Shown in pieces: positions 33,531-44,183 of a stretch of DNA of 64,000 nt. The notes below the pieces were generated by a model that had not been told where the DNA came from, ran no database searches, and saw nothing but the letters and a program-made list of their open reading frames with translations. Numbering within the stretch: position 1 is the first letter of the stretch; the number at the start of each line of letters is the position of its first letter. This DNA is from Blastomussa wellsi (Eukaryota; Cnidaria; Anthozoa; Scleractinia; Plerogyridae): assembly GCA_947652115.1 (NCBI GenBank), contig OX393568.1, positions 1,567,353 to 1,631,352 on the forward strand, given 5' to 3'. The translations under genes and the position numbers were made by a program.

Positions 33531-33794
33531 ATGTCACAGAAACGAGGAAGTATGACGGCCGTAGTGATGATCCTCTGTACACTTCTTCCTGCACTCATAA
33601 ACGCCACACCATTGAAGCGACAAGCGGACAGATGTTTACGGAGATGCCGAACTTGCTACGTCTTATGCTCTTTTGCATCAGACCTGGACACACCGGAGGA
33701 ATTGGATACGTGCGCCGAGAAAATGACTGAATGCCGCAATAATCGATGCCCACAGCTGGGACCTCAAAATGAATGCTCAGTCTTGATGTCATGA
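33531..33794 (+). CDS. small secreted cysteine-rich peptide with dibasic propeptide
   Basis: The ATG follows the acceptor TTTATTGTCAG without a gap, the same layout as the 23697 gene. The 87-residue product has a signal peptide (residues about 1-27, core VVMILCTLLPALINA). A short propeptide ending in Lys-Arg comes before the mature part. The mature part has eight cysteines, spaced C-3-C-2-C-3-C-14-C-6-C-4-C-8-C. AATAAA lies at 33849. A signal, a KR-ended pro-part and a compact eight-cysteine domain is the usual build of cnidarian secreted peptides, including toxins, but the cysteine pattern matches no family I can name. The function is left open. Confidence 0.75.
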   Translation: MSQKRGSMTAVVMILCTLLPALINATPLKRQADRCLRRCRTCYVLCSFASDLDTPEELDTCAEKMTECRNNRCPQLGPQNECSVLMS

Positions 33795-33899
33795 TCTGGA
33801 ATAGCGATAGAATTAACTATCATGTATTTATTTACCCGGTTATAAGGAAATAAACAAATGTCCTAACAAAGCATTGAATTCCTATGCCATTTGCATTTC

Positions 33900-35259
33900 T
33901 TAAAGGGACACTGTCAACAGCTCAAAAACGTGTTTACACCAAAAGACAATGAAACCTACAAACAGCTGTCAAGTTTTGATAAATTACAATGGTAGTGTAC
34001 TGAAGCTAAACATGGTCAGGAGTGATATAATTGTGATGCTGTCAGAAACTTTAGATTTATACTTGAAAAAGTTAGGCTGACTTTTTCAAGTTCTGTCCTT
34101 GTAATTTGGAAAAATCGATGAAAACTATTTTCGGTCACCCTCGTCCTTAAACAATTTGCTTGAGATCGGCCCTATGCAAAAATGGCTGCCATTGTTGTTT
34201 GTAGTCTGGGCAAGTTTGTTAAGATTCCGATTGCGACACTTCGAAGTAAATGACATAATATACTACTCTGAGAAGTTTCAATTTTTTTGGTTAAATTCCT
34301 GCAAAATTGTGACTGGTTTAAATTTAAGAGATTTGTATGGAAAAAGCTACTCTGGCCCGCCTAGCCTCGCTTTCATGTTTTTGGCAATATAAATGGTCCT
34401 ATAACTTTCCATTGGTTAGAAGAAAAAGCCTCAAAACTCCATCTATCGATCTCATTTGACTTAATTTTTAAAGGAAAGTAATTAAGACGGAATCCATCAG
34501 GAAGTTGAGTAATATTTATTTAAGTTGGACAAAAATCGAGTACTCGAATAATTTAAATCATATTGCATTATTTTTTACCCTTAATAAAAGGTAAAGATGT
34601 AATTATTTGTGATAACACCGACAACAATTTCTTATCAGAGCCCGAGAAAATGAATTTAAAAGCCCACAAACTTTAGGCAAAATCTAACGTGTAGCCATTT
34701 TGTAAAATCGCCTTTAAGTGGACTTATAGTGGAACTTCGAAATTTGTTTTCGATGTTTGGTGTTGTTAGAAAAGATTTCTTTTGATAAGATATTTGAAGT
34801 AGTAACTCAAAAGTTTGCAATAAGGTGCAAATAATTTTGGTACAACAATTTCTTATCAGAGCCTGAGAAAATGAATTTCAAAGCTCGCAAGCTATAGGAA
34901 AGATCTCACATCTTTTAAGCGATTCAGTGGAACTTCGAAATTTGTTTTCGATGTTTGGTGTTGTTAGAAAAGATTTCTCTTGATAATATATTTGAAGTAG
35001 TAACACAAAAGCTTGCAATAAGGTGCAAATCATTTTGGTACATAATTTTGTCCAATGAATGCTCGAAGTCCTGACGGATTCCGTCTTAATTCTCTTGACA
35101 AATGTTTCTTTTCGGGGCCAAAAAATAGCGGCCGCCATATTTGCATAGGGTCTATTATGTTCTAGGAGCATTTACTGTATGGGTGAAAGAACTTAGTCAT
35201 CATTCTGTGGCCATCCCAGCTAAAAAAGCCGAAAAATGTCCGTGAAAGTGGCCCTTTAA
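33900..35259. mobile_element. TIR element with TTAAAGGG ends and internal tandem duplication
   Basis: The ends TTAAAGGGACACTGTCA and TGAAAGTGGCCCTTTAA are imperfect inverted repeats. Inner parts also mirror each other: CCCTATGCAAAAATGGC at 34171 with GCCGCCATATTTGCATAGGG, and GACGGAATCC with GGATTCCGTC. A segment of about 210 bp is duplicated in tandem (34624-34843 and 34845-35041). No transposase is present. It begins 46 bp after the poly(A) signal of the peptide gene. Confidence 0.65.
34624..35041. repeat. two-copy tandem repeat of about 210 bp
   Basis: Both copies begin ACAATTTCTTATCAGAGCC and end AAGGTGCAAAT(A/C)ATTTTGGTAC, sharing GGAACTTCGAAATTTG and ATGTTTGGTGTTGTTAG. The second copy is shortened by about 20 bp. 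Confidence 0.85.
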
Positions 35260-35411
35260 TAACCGAATCGACCACATTTGTCTATGCCTATACCTTAACA
35301 GACAAGTAAAAGGACTACACAAAAATGTTCAATATCAAGAGGGATCATAAGCCGCGCGCGGGCGAGAAGTTTCACTGCAGAGTTTTGAACATTCAATGGC
35401 GTTACTTAAAT

Positions 35412-35846
35412 CAGGGCGCTAAAAAGGAAGGGCGGCGAAACGCGCCCTTGAGCTCTTGAGCGATGTGTGATGCGGAGGGGTACGGCTTGAAAATGCCATC
35501 TCCCCCCATTCCTTCCATGAAATTGCTGATTGACTTCTGGCGTCTGAGGAAAAGGTCAAAGGCCTTTCGAGAAAGTTGGTTTTATTTACAATATTTCAGG
35601 ACGGTATTCACAGAATCAAACCCTTTCTAACTTCTTGCAGTTTGGAAAACATGTCGTTATTCCATGGCCAAAAGAATTCCACGGAGATTTCTTACTGTTT
35701 TCGTGTAGCAATCACTTTTCTCCACAAGCCATAGAAACTCACTTGCCGCCATGTTTTGAACTTTGGTGGAGGGAAGCGCTCTCGCCCCACTCCGCATAAC
35801 ACATCGCTCAAGGCGCGTTTCGCCGCCCTTCCTTTTTAGCGCCCTG
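35412..35846. mobile_element. TIR element with CAGGGCGCTAAAAAGG ends
   Basis: Terminal inverted repeats of about 55 bp start CAGGGCGCTAAAAAGGAAGG and continue with GGCGGCGAAACGCGCC. The flanks ACTTAAAT and CTTCAACA are only a weak 8-bp duplication. CAGGG ends fit hAT-type MITEs. No coding capacity. Confidence 0.8.
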
Positions 35847-35969
35847 CTTCAACATGGTCCTGCGTAAAGAGGAGAGCATGGATAAAAGTGAGTTAAAATA
35901 ATATTTATTCCATAACTTCACAACCTGCGATTAAAAACGCAAAAGGAAAGAACATGCCAATGGTCATTT

Positions 35970-36420
35970 CTTATTGTTGACAATTATCATTTCAGTTCAG
36001 AACAATTGATTTAAAGCCCGCTCACGACGAATGCAATAGGTTTGTACAGTGATTTAATATTAATTTCGGTCTACATTTATACTAATGGAATTGTCCATAA
36101 TTATTGTTGATAATTATCATTTCAGCTCAAAACCATTGATTTAAAGCCCGCTTGCGACACGTGCATTACGCTTGTAGCGATTTACACTTATTAACTAAAT
36201 TTCGACCTATATTTACACTAACGGGATTTGTCCATTTTAAGTGTTATTTATTTGCTGACGTAAATTCAAAATGGTTGTTAAGTGACAAGTCCTCAGAGGG
36301 AATTGGGCTACAGAAAGGGCTGTTAATTGACAAGAACTGGCTTCTTTAGAACCCTGAGAGGTAATCCGGTTGCTGAGAGCGCTGTTAATTGACAAGAACA
36401 AGATTCTTCAGGGTAAACAG
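35970..36420. repeat. tandem-duplicated segments
   Basis: A unit of about 130 bp (TTGATAATTATCATTTCAG, then CATTGATTTAAAGCCCGC) occurs twice between 35970 and 36235. Directly after it, a second repeat (GGCTGTTAATTGACAAGAAC) occurs twice with about 75-bp period. Confidence 0.7.
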
Positions 36421-36439
36421 CCTGCTTTAAATCCCCCAG

Positions 36440-37026
36440 GTTGCTCTTTCTATCTCCTCCCTTAGTTACGATTATCTCTACCATTCCATCTCCTTCCTCT
36501 TCCCTATGCTTCTCTTCTTCCTTATTCGTCCTCTCGCCGCCGCCATCCCCGCCATCCAAAACAACAAAAACAGCAACAACAAAGACAACTCCTCTTTCTC
36601 CTCCTACACTTGTACGCTCCCTTCGCCTCCTCCTCCTTTCCTCTCCCCCCTTCCCCTCCAACTCACCTATCCCCCCTTCCCCTCCAACTCACCTCTATCT
36701 CCTCGTGCTTCCTCCTATCACTCCCTCCACACTTCGACTCCTTTCCCATTCTCCTTCACCCTTAGCTCCCGACACTTGCCTCATGCTCCTCCTCCTCCTG
36801 ATTTACCTTTTTGCTTCCTGATTCAGCACCATCTCCTCAATCACCATAACCATCATCACCAACTTCTGAGTCCTCCTCCTCTCCTTCCTCCTCCTCCTCC
36901 TCCTCCTCCTCCTCTTCTTCTTCTTCTTCCTTCTCCTCCTCCTCCTCTTCTTATTCTTCCTTCTCCTTCTCCTCCTCTTCTTCTTCCTCCTCCTCCTCCT
37001 CCTCCTCTTCTTCCTCTTCCTCAAAC
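36440..37026. repeat. long polypyrimidine tract, CTC/CTT microsatellite
   Basis: The plus strand is almost pure C/T for nearly 600 bp, with CTC and CTT repeats densest at 36868-37024. The long open frames here on both strands are low-complexity translations, not genes. It lies about 40 bp beyond the WDR55 stop and probably overlaps its 3' UTR. Confidence 0.9.
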
Positions 37027-37066
37027 TAAAATCTCTTCACATAACAACTGTAGAAAGTTGTAAACA

Positions 37067-40000
37067 CTATAAATCAGCAAAGAAGTCATCTGTGGGGTTG
37101 TCCGCAACAGTGTCCCTCTTTTTACTCCCAGGATCCACGTGCAGTGTCTTGAGGTGACTCACGTCCCAAAACTTGATGCTCTGATCATGCGAACAACTCG
37201 CCAGACTGTCTCCATCTCTTGACAGGCGCATTCTCTCCACTGGAAAATCAGCGTGTTCTCCAACGGTGCCAACGAAACGGTTTGGCAGAATATGTACAGC
37301 CCTGGTGATCATAAGGAAGTAAACATCAAATGAAAAACTCTCTCCAGAATAACCCCCTTTAAAAGAGTGATAGGCTGGGCAAAGGGTATTTGGATGCAAA
37401 GGTCATAGGTACTTACTTTGTTGGGGTGGGGGAAAGATATAATCAGATAACTAGGGGGGGGGGGGGGGTGAAAAGCGGAGGGGAAGACTGAATGTAAGAG
37501 TGGTATCGAAATAATCTTGATTTCGATCTTGCTTATTCACTGACACAGGTGCTCACGGGCCAGGATATCACTTTTTCTAAATGGGCTTTAGGAATAAAAC
37601 TTTTGGATATAAATTTCCACCACGATTTGCCTCGTTATAATATTTGCTACTACCACCAAGATCTGCACCGGCGGCCGTTTCACCCGGGCTCGCGGCCTAA
37701 TGGTTAGTGCGCTGGACTCCGGATCGAGCGGTCCGGGTTCGAGCCTCTGCGTTGTGTTCTTGGGAAAGACACTTTACTCTCACAGTGCCTCTCTTCGCCC
37801 AGGTGTATAAATGGGTACCGGTAAATTTACTGCTGGGGGTAACCCTGCGATGGACTAGCATCCCATCCAGGGGGAGTAGAAATACTCTCTGTTGCTTCAT
37901 GCTACAGAAACCGGGATAAGCTCCGGCCTGATGGGCCACTAGGCCCGAATGCAGACTTTACCTTTACCAGTTATTGCTAGGACACGAGGACACGTTTAAT
38001 TATCAGAAACTACGAGAGTGGGTTCGACTCATTCAATTAGCTTTAATTTGATTGATTTCGTTTACCGACGTTCAACCGCTCGTTGTTGTTCAAATATAAC
38101 TGAAGGCGCGCAGACTGAATAATCATTCTCGAGGCTTGAAATCCAACAAATTGAGCAGCCAGTGAAATTTAGCTGTGCTCAAACATCTTGCAAGGGAAAG
38201 CGCGAGTGCTTCAAAGTCACGTTGAAACAACTGTCCAAGTTGTTGCAAGAATAGAACAGGTCAAAAGTAAAAAAAAAAACTAAATAGGAAACCACTGACT
38301 ACAGTTTTCCCGTTCGAAAGCAACGAACGATGGTTCCTGTTAATGATTAACACGGTGTGAAATCATGCGGAACTACACGGATACTATTTCATTTAGCGTA
38401 AACAACGAGGTCGAGGTTTTTAGATATATTGTAACAAGAAATGTCTGAGCTCAACCACTCTCATCAAACACAAATCAGTGAAGCTGCGAGACAAGTCTGG
38501 CTAGTGCAATTTTAGTTTTGGCTAGTAAAATCAGACCTGTTACTAGCCACAAGACTACTGAGATAAAAAGTAAGTGTCGAGCCCTGCAACAATACAACGC
38601 ATGTGCAGTTCTTACCGGATAATCCCGTCCATTGAACCAGTACAGACAACACTGTCACCGACAGCCACACAGGAGTCAATGGAAAGAGGATGACCCGGAA
38701 AACGGTCACTTATGTCACCCCATTCACTCCAAGAAAACAGGTTTAAAATGCCATCACCAGTACCACAGACTACCTTGCGTCCACCCTACAAACAGCGATG
38801 ACAATCAGTGCGGAAAAAGGCAAACATCCATTGATTCAATTGCTTAGTGACCACTGTACTTTAGCGAACGTACTGTTGACGAAATGGCCGCAATTCGCAT
38901 CACCTGTTTCCACCTCAGAATTTGATGTTCTTTTATCTTTAATTTATTGTTCAACTGATTTTTTTAATATGGCAAAGTTAGAACTGAAAAAGCAGGTTGC
39001 CCATGTGAATCTCTTGTACGTTTATCATGAGTGAAGCACCATCCCAGCCAGTATACCTGCATGCAATATTGAGTCAGACCTGTCACAAGACACGTGTTTT
39101 TAACCAGCTTGGTGTTACAAGTTGCAGGTTCTAATAAAGGAAGGTCTGTTTGAAAAAAAAGTGCTTGTGTTCCTATTGTACAAAGAAACGAGACGTTTCG
39201 GGAAGAACGCCTTCATCGGTCGCAAATGATGCTGTTGCCGGCATCAAGCACATTATTTGCGACTGAAGAAGGGGTTCTTCCCGAAACGTCTTGTTTCTCT
39301 GTACAATAGGAACAAGAGCACTTTTTCGAAAAAAAAAAAAACTTTCTTTATTCCGTAATTAAAAGTGTTACACAACATAAATTTAGTTATCCTTGCTGGT
39401 TCTAACAATCCTGGTTCTGTTCTGATTGATAGCTTAATTAAAAAGTAACTGTATCGCTCAGAGTTTCGCACCAAAACATCATTGGCTGCAACCACTGTCT
39501 CAAATCGTTTCAAAGACCCCAGACCACCTGAGAATTATGCCAACGAAGTAAACGTAGAAAAATGTAAAAAATAATGCGGCTGGTGTTTATAGTGGACGTG
39601 GTCAAGCAGTTAGCTTTGAGACAACATAGTTTAAGGCATGTCACTAAAGGCTGGTTTTCACTTGGGCACAAGCATAAGCATGACGACATAAGCACGAGCA
39701 TAAGAAGAACCAACCCACTTGTTTTTCTCATGTTTTCACCAGGAATCTCCGCGTCATAAGGCGATGTAAGCATGAGCATAATCACAAGAAGAACAGACAG
39801 AAATTTTAAACGATCCTAACACAGTAAAAAACTCCAACTGGTAAGAAAAAGACCAGTCGGTTATTTACAAAAGTGCGCTTCACAATTTGAATTTGAAATG
39901 ACCAAAAACAACAGTCCAGCTACAAAGTATATTATGTAGTGGTAGTGGCTGGGTGTAGGACTTGAACCTGGGGCCAGTGCCCCAAATCACTCGGTCATGC

Positions 40001-43000
40001 TGCCTCCTTATATCAAACAATATTCACCTTTACAACTGCAACTGACAGGAGCTCACTCTCCATGTTGTCTGACCTTTGCTCAATCTTTTGACGTCGAATG
40101 TTAAATACAGATAAAGTGCCATCGCCACTGTACGAAAAAAAATTTCAAAAGCATGCAATGAGATAATAAGAAACACTCATATCCAAAAATGAGGGTTAAA
40201 CACACGTTTCCAACAAAGTCACAATTTGGATCAGACAAACATAGCAATATCTGACGTCACATTACAGAAAAAAATTATCTGGGCATTCTGTCTATCAACA
40301 GTCGGGAGTTCTTTTCATGGTACCTTGTAGCTAGAAGCGTTCTTTTTTCGGCATCACAGGCCATATCAGAAATGAAGTCCTCATTATCAGTCACTGTCAA
40401 TACACAAGCTGCTTGTCTTGTGTCCCAGAACTGCAAATAATCAGATATAGTAGTTACTGCGCAATGAAACTGGGTTCTAGTCCGTTGCTATTGTTGTTAA
40501 AGTTGTATTTTTACTTTAGCGTCGTTGTTACCTGGATACCAAGTTACCTCATGCAATATCATATGACGTGGTCTGAAATATGAATTTTAACGACACATGG
40601 CTACCAACTGACGAGGTCTGTTGATGAAACTAGTTCTGGAGTAGCGTATGACAATGTGTGTTTAAAGTAAATGCTGATGAGCTTTTTCCTTTTCAATATG
40701 AAATTAAATTAAAACTTAATTAGTATGTTGTTTAGCAATCTGTGAACAATCAGCTTTCTCTTACAGACATCTCTTTAAGACAGACACTCCACAAGATGGC
40801 AGAGAACTGATGTTGGTCCTTGCAAGCCATTTTTCATTTTGCTGTATCTTAACTCTCTAAAGGGCAGACACCTCTCTCCGATGAACAGATGGTGCTGGTC
40901 TTAATCATGCCTTTCTTAAAGGAGCTACGTCACGGTTTGTACCTTTGAAAAAAATTGGCCTAAATTTTTCAAAATCGTCATTTGTAATCCATCTCAATCT
41001 TCTCCATCCTTAACCATCCTTTTTGGTTTAGTATCACTTCTTTGCTGTTTTTCTTCCTTAGTAAACTATTATTTTTAGGTTTCCTACATTTAAAGGGGAA
41101 TTTGGTTCATTGCAAAAACTAACTCAAAATATCGTGACGCAGCTCCTTTAAAGAAAGTTGACCAAATGTTTTTCAAATTCTTCACCTTGACACAGCCATT
41201 GTCATCACCTGTAGCTATAAGATTGTCAGTTATGACCTTTATGCAGTAAACAGGAGAGCTGAAGTTCAGAACAAAACAAAGAAGTCATTAATGAGAGGAG
41301 TACAGTAAAAGAATATAATGATATACTACCAGTAAGTCGCCCCCCCCCCCCACTCACCACCCCCCCCCCCCCGGCACTCCCATTTAAGCCCCTCTGTCGC
41401 CCTCCCTCCTTTTATGGAAGTCCCATTTTCCCTGGATGATAGTGTAGATCATGACAACAAAAGCAAGTGAATAAGCCTGGTTCTTCACAGACAAAGTCAG
41501 AGTCACAGTTGTATAAGGAGTCGTAAAAACCCTTACAACCTAGTGAATGTTGAAAATCGGAGGCGTAGGCAGAGCATTAACCATGATGGAATCTTGTAAT
41601 TTTTGAAATTTTTAGCATTTATCTTGTAATTCTTGCACGGCATGTCTGAAAACCAGCTTGCTGAGCCATCTACCGTGTTTTAAATAAAGTTGATTGATTG
41701 ATTGATTGATACTATTAACTATGATTTTCTTGTACATAAAGTCAACTGTTATGTTTCTGTCAAGTTTTCTGGTGGTTATTTTGTTTCTCAAATTCTGTCA
41801 TAGTTTTGGTGGTAACATGACTTCGTTTTGTCCAATTCTGTCTGTGATCATTACTCATGATTTACAAAATAATAATCAGATTTCCACTTTGTGATAGCCC
41901 AACTTTGTTAATTACTCATTTATGATCATAGACCAAATTGTACTCCACTCAGTCCTATTACTATAATTACTAAATGGCGTAAAACATACTTATGTGCTTT
42001 TGTAATTGCATGCACGACTCCTCCTGAATTCATGTCCACAGCCTGGAGGGACTTGTCTTTAGATGCTGTAAACAGGTCTGTAAAGAATCATTTTAGTTAT
42101 AATTATTTTATACTCAGTTGGTTAATGGCCTAATTGAACTCATCAGCATTTGAAAGGCATATTACAGTATTTTTTTACTTCAGAAAACAATGTTGAAATG
42201 CAGTGAAACTTTTTTCACTCATTTTTTTCTAAATTTTAATTTGATCCAAATAATGAAAGAAAACGTGAGAAAAGAGCATAGGAAATTTATATGATGCGCC
42301 AGAGCACGTACACTTTATCTCTGTTTCAAGACGAGTCTAAGTGCAAAACTATTCATATGAAAATGAGTTTGCTTTGCATGAAAATGAACTCACTCATATT
42401 CATCGTGCCCATGAGGACACTTAAGGCCGGGCATGAAAATGAACACGCAGGTAAAACACTTTTGCACACTGAGGCAAAAGAGAACTCAGAAATGGCCTAT
42501 TTCAAAAGGCCAAACATAGGCAGTGCAATTCCTTGAGCATCATTTTTTTATATTATTAAGCCCTGATCAAATGGTCATGATAGTTAATGATAGTCGATGA
42601 TAGCTCCAGCTATCATCTCCGTTTGAACACGAACTATCATGCACCATCATCAACTATCATTCACTTTGAACTTTTTCAAAATCTTCATGATATTCGATGA
42701 TAGTTTTCCCGTTTGAACATGCGCGTGATAGTTGATGACAGTTCGGGGGGTTAAAACTATCATCGACTATCATGCGCCGTTTGATCGGGGCTTTAGATGT
42801 AGGTATGTGCTATGAGTTATTGACATGAGAATTTAGGTCACTATACTTACACAAGCCATCTGGTGAGAAGGACAATGCTCTGCAAGCTTTCTTGTGATGA
42901 CGAAGATCCAGCAACAAATGATTTGCTTGAGCAATGGAGTATGAGTGACTGAGGAAAATTCATATTATCAAGACACCATTACATTCCACTTGAAATACAG

Positions 43001-44183
43001 ATAATACAGGTGTAACTGTGTAAACAGTGATGGTGTGACAGCAATTTAAAAAAATTGAAATGAGAGTCACATGTATCAAGTACATGTAAATGTACCTCTC
43101 CACTTTGCGAGAATACAACAATACAAGTGGAAAAAATGAAAATGCTGTACTACTTACACTGTTACCCTTCCATCAATTTCTCCAGCAGCAATAATGTCTC
43201 TATTTGGATGGAAGCTCAAATCAAACACCTGGCTGTTAAAACTGATATCGCTTGGCACACCATCTTCTGGTTCCTTTTAAACAAAAGCAAAAAGGTTAAC
43301 AGGCTAACCAAACATTGCCCATGGTAATGCAAGTTATGCTAAAGTTTATTTTGGTTTATATAACTCAGTGGCATATCCAGACTTCTTTCTAAGGTGGGGG
43401 CAAATCCAAACATTTTCCAGCCCTTTGGGCCTTAAACTTTTTGCCCATGGGGGGACAGGGGGTCCCCTAGATCAGAATACTGTAGTTATCACCCCGCAGT
43501 GGAGACTTTTGACCATTTTAGTGGACTTTCTACCAACATTTTATTGACTTATAGTGACTCTTTCGACCATCCACGAATGCCCTCAACAGAAAATCTCAGC
43601 TCAGTTCATATGCCCTGCTTATGCCTGGCCTTCCCATCCCCCTCCTGCCTCCCCTGGCTTAACATTTATGGTGTCATTTGTGTTATAATTGTTTCCGGAG
43701 TCACTCTTACAGACCTCTTCTGCAGCAGAGACCTGGAGCAGGTGCATTTCCTGGTGAAACGGTGTGGGATTTTTGCTGCTTGCCAGACGCTTGGCGTGGA
43801 ATTTCAAAACCCTCGGCGTATCTTCAGCGTGGGATTTATGTGGAATTCACCCTGGAGCGTGCGTTCTTGGAAATGAATAATGAATGGGTTTCAATAAAAT
43901 TTGAAGCAGGCGGCTGATTTGAGTAGAGAATCTTTCTCTAATTTCTTCAATTTTGGGAAAAAAAGTAGCCGGCGTTTCTGAGCAAAGTACAGTCAAGCAG
44001 CCGACGCTTTTCATCGGCCGTCGGTGCTACATCGAAAAAAAAAGATATTTTGTCGGATAGTTTCACCAAGTTACACTTTATATCATCTTCAACCGAGAAC
44101 TACTCAAGAGAACAGCCATTTCTTTCTTTTACAGCGTAAAATTTAAAGCGCGCCACACATTTTACCTTTGATTGATCCGCCAT
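37067..44183 (-). CDS. WDR55: WD repeat-containing protein 55, nine coding exons
   Basis: Coding exons in order are 44166-44183, 43158-43273, 42851-42948, 41990-42077, 41186-41258, 40324-40430, 40028-40127, 38616-38785 and 37067-37301. All junctions are GT-AG and phases close, giving 334 residues from MADQSK to a TAG. Diagnostic stretches are HHKKACRALSFSPDG, ATGDDNGCVK, NILPNR-type AVHILPNRF, and HDQSIKFWD (about residues 295-303). The C-terminus ends DDFFADL like vertebrate WDR55. The family is a nucleolar WD40 beta-propeller needed for ribosomal RNA production. Length is a little under the roughly 380 residues of vertebrates; the acidic tail beyond DDFF is missing. Introns carry several mobile elements. 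It is divergent from PGAP2. Confidence 0.93.
37686..37975 (+). repeat. full-length tRNA-derived SINE (MetaSINE-like)
   Basis: A tRNA-like head (GCGGCCTAATGGTTAGTGCG, B box GGTTCGAGCC) is followed by a conserved centre (TTGGGAAAGACACTTTACTC, AGGTGTATAAATGGGTACC) and a tail (GCGATGGACTAGCATCCC, GATAAGCTCCGGCCTGATGG). The centre resembles the domain shared by the MetaSINE superfamily of animals; that name is from memory. Further copies are at 60312-60600, 22620-22785, 5512-5572, 48890-48990 and 49360-49480. It lies in WDR55 intron 8. Confidence 0.8.
39148..39342. mobile_element. foldback element with two hammerhead-ribozyme-like cores
   Basis: Long inverted arms (GTGCTTGTGTTCCTATTGTA on the left, mirrored at 39300-39325) enclose a short hairpin centre. 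Each arm contains a sequence of the form CTGANGA, short stem-loop, CGAAACGTC: plus strand 39263-39290 and minus strand 39192-39219. The element lies inside WDR55 intron 8. The two-core inverted layout resembles terminal repeats of Penelope-like elements. No reverse transcriptase is present. Confidence 0.6.
39263..39290 (+). ncRNA. hammerhead-ribozyme-like motif
   Basis: CTGAAGA fits the invariant CUGANGA box. It is followed by A, a stem GGGG/TCCC with a TTCT loop, then GAAAC and the GTC cleavage triplet. Bases just outside (GCGA before, TTGT after) can form four pairs of stem I, two of them G-U. Stem III would be only AC/GU, which is self-complementary, so activity would likely need a dimer as described for Penelope-like elements. 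The copy on the other arm has CCGATGA and is probably dead. Confidence 0.4.
40916..41152. mobile_element. TTAAAGGAGCT TIR element, copy 1
   Basis: Ends TTAAAGGAGCTACGTCACG and CGTGACGCAGCTCCTTTAA are inverted repeats. The body matches 46421-46669 over its length (GGCCTAAATTTTTCAAAATC, TTTTTGGTTTAGTATCACT). It ends 34 bp from WDR55 exon 5, inside the intron. Confidence 0.85.
41640..41711 (+). mobile_element. 3' end of a non-LTR retroelement with TTGA tail
   Basis: CACGGCATGTCTGAAAACCA and TTTTAAATAAAGTTGATTGA lead into about five ATTG/TTGA units (41690-41709). The short tandem tail fits an L2/CR1-type 3' end. The upstream boundary is not visible. Confidence 0.45.
42557..42795. mobile_element. 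iterated-motif element (ATGATAG type)
   Basis: Inverted ends TAAGCCCTGATCAAATGG and CCGTTTGATCGGGGCTTTA frame a body with more than ten ATGATAG or CTATCAT copies, arranged as inverted sets in the two halves. Found in WDR55 intron 3. No target duplication was recognised. No coding capacity. Confidence 0.7.
43490..43690 (+). repeat. dispersed repeat, relative of the 45532 MITE
   Basis: GACTTTCTACCAACATTTTATTGACTT-type sequence and GCCTGCTTATGCC(T/C)GGCC match the centre of the element at 45532-45900. The terminal repeats of that element are not seen here. It lies in WDR55 intron 1. Confidence 0.6.

Noticed and set aside
36441..37063. Long open frames on both strands
   Set aside because: They are translations of a C/T-only repeat tract (Pro/Ser/Leu or Arg/Lys runs) and lack any gene signal.
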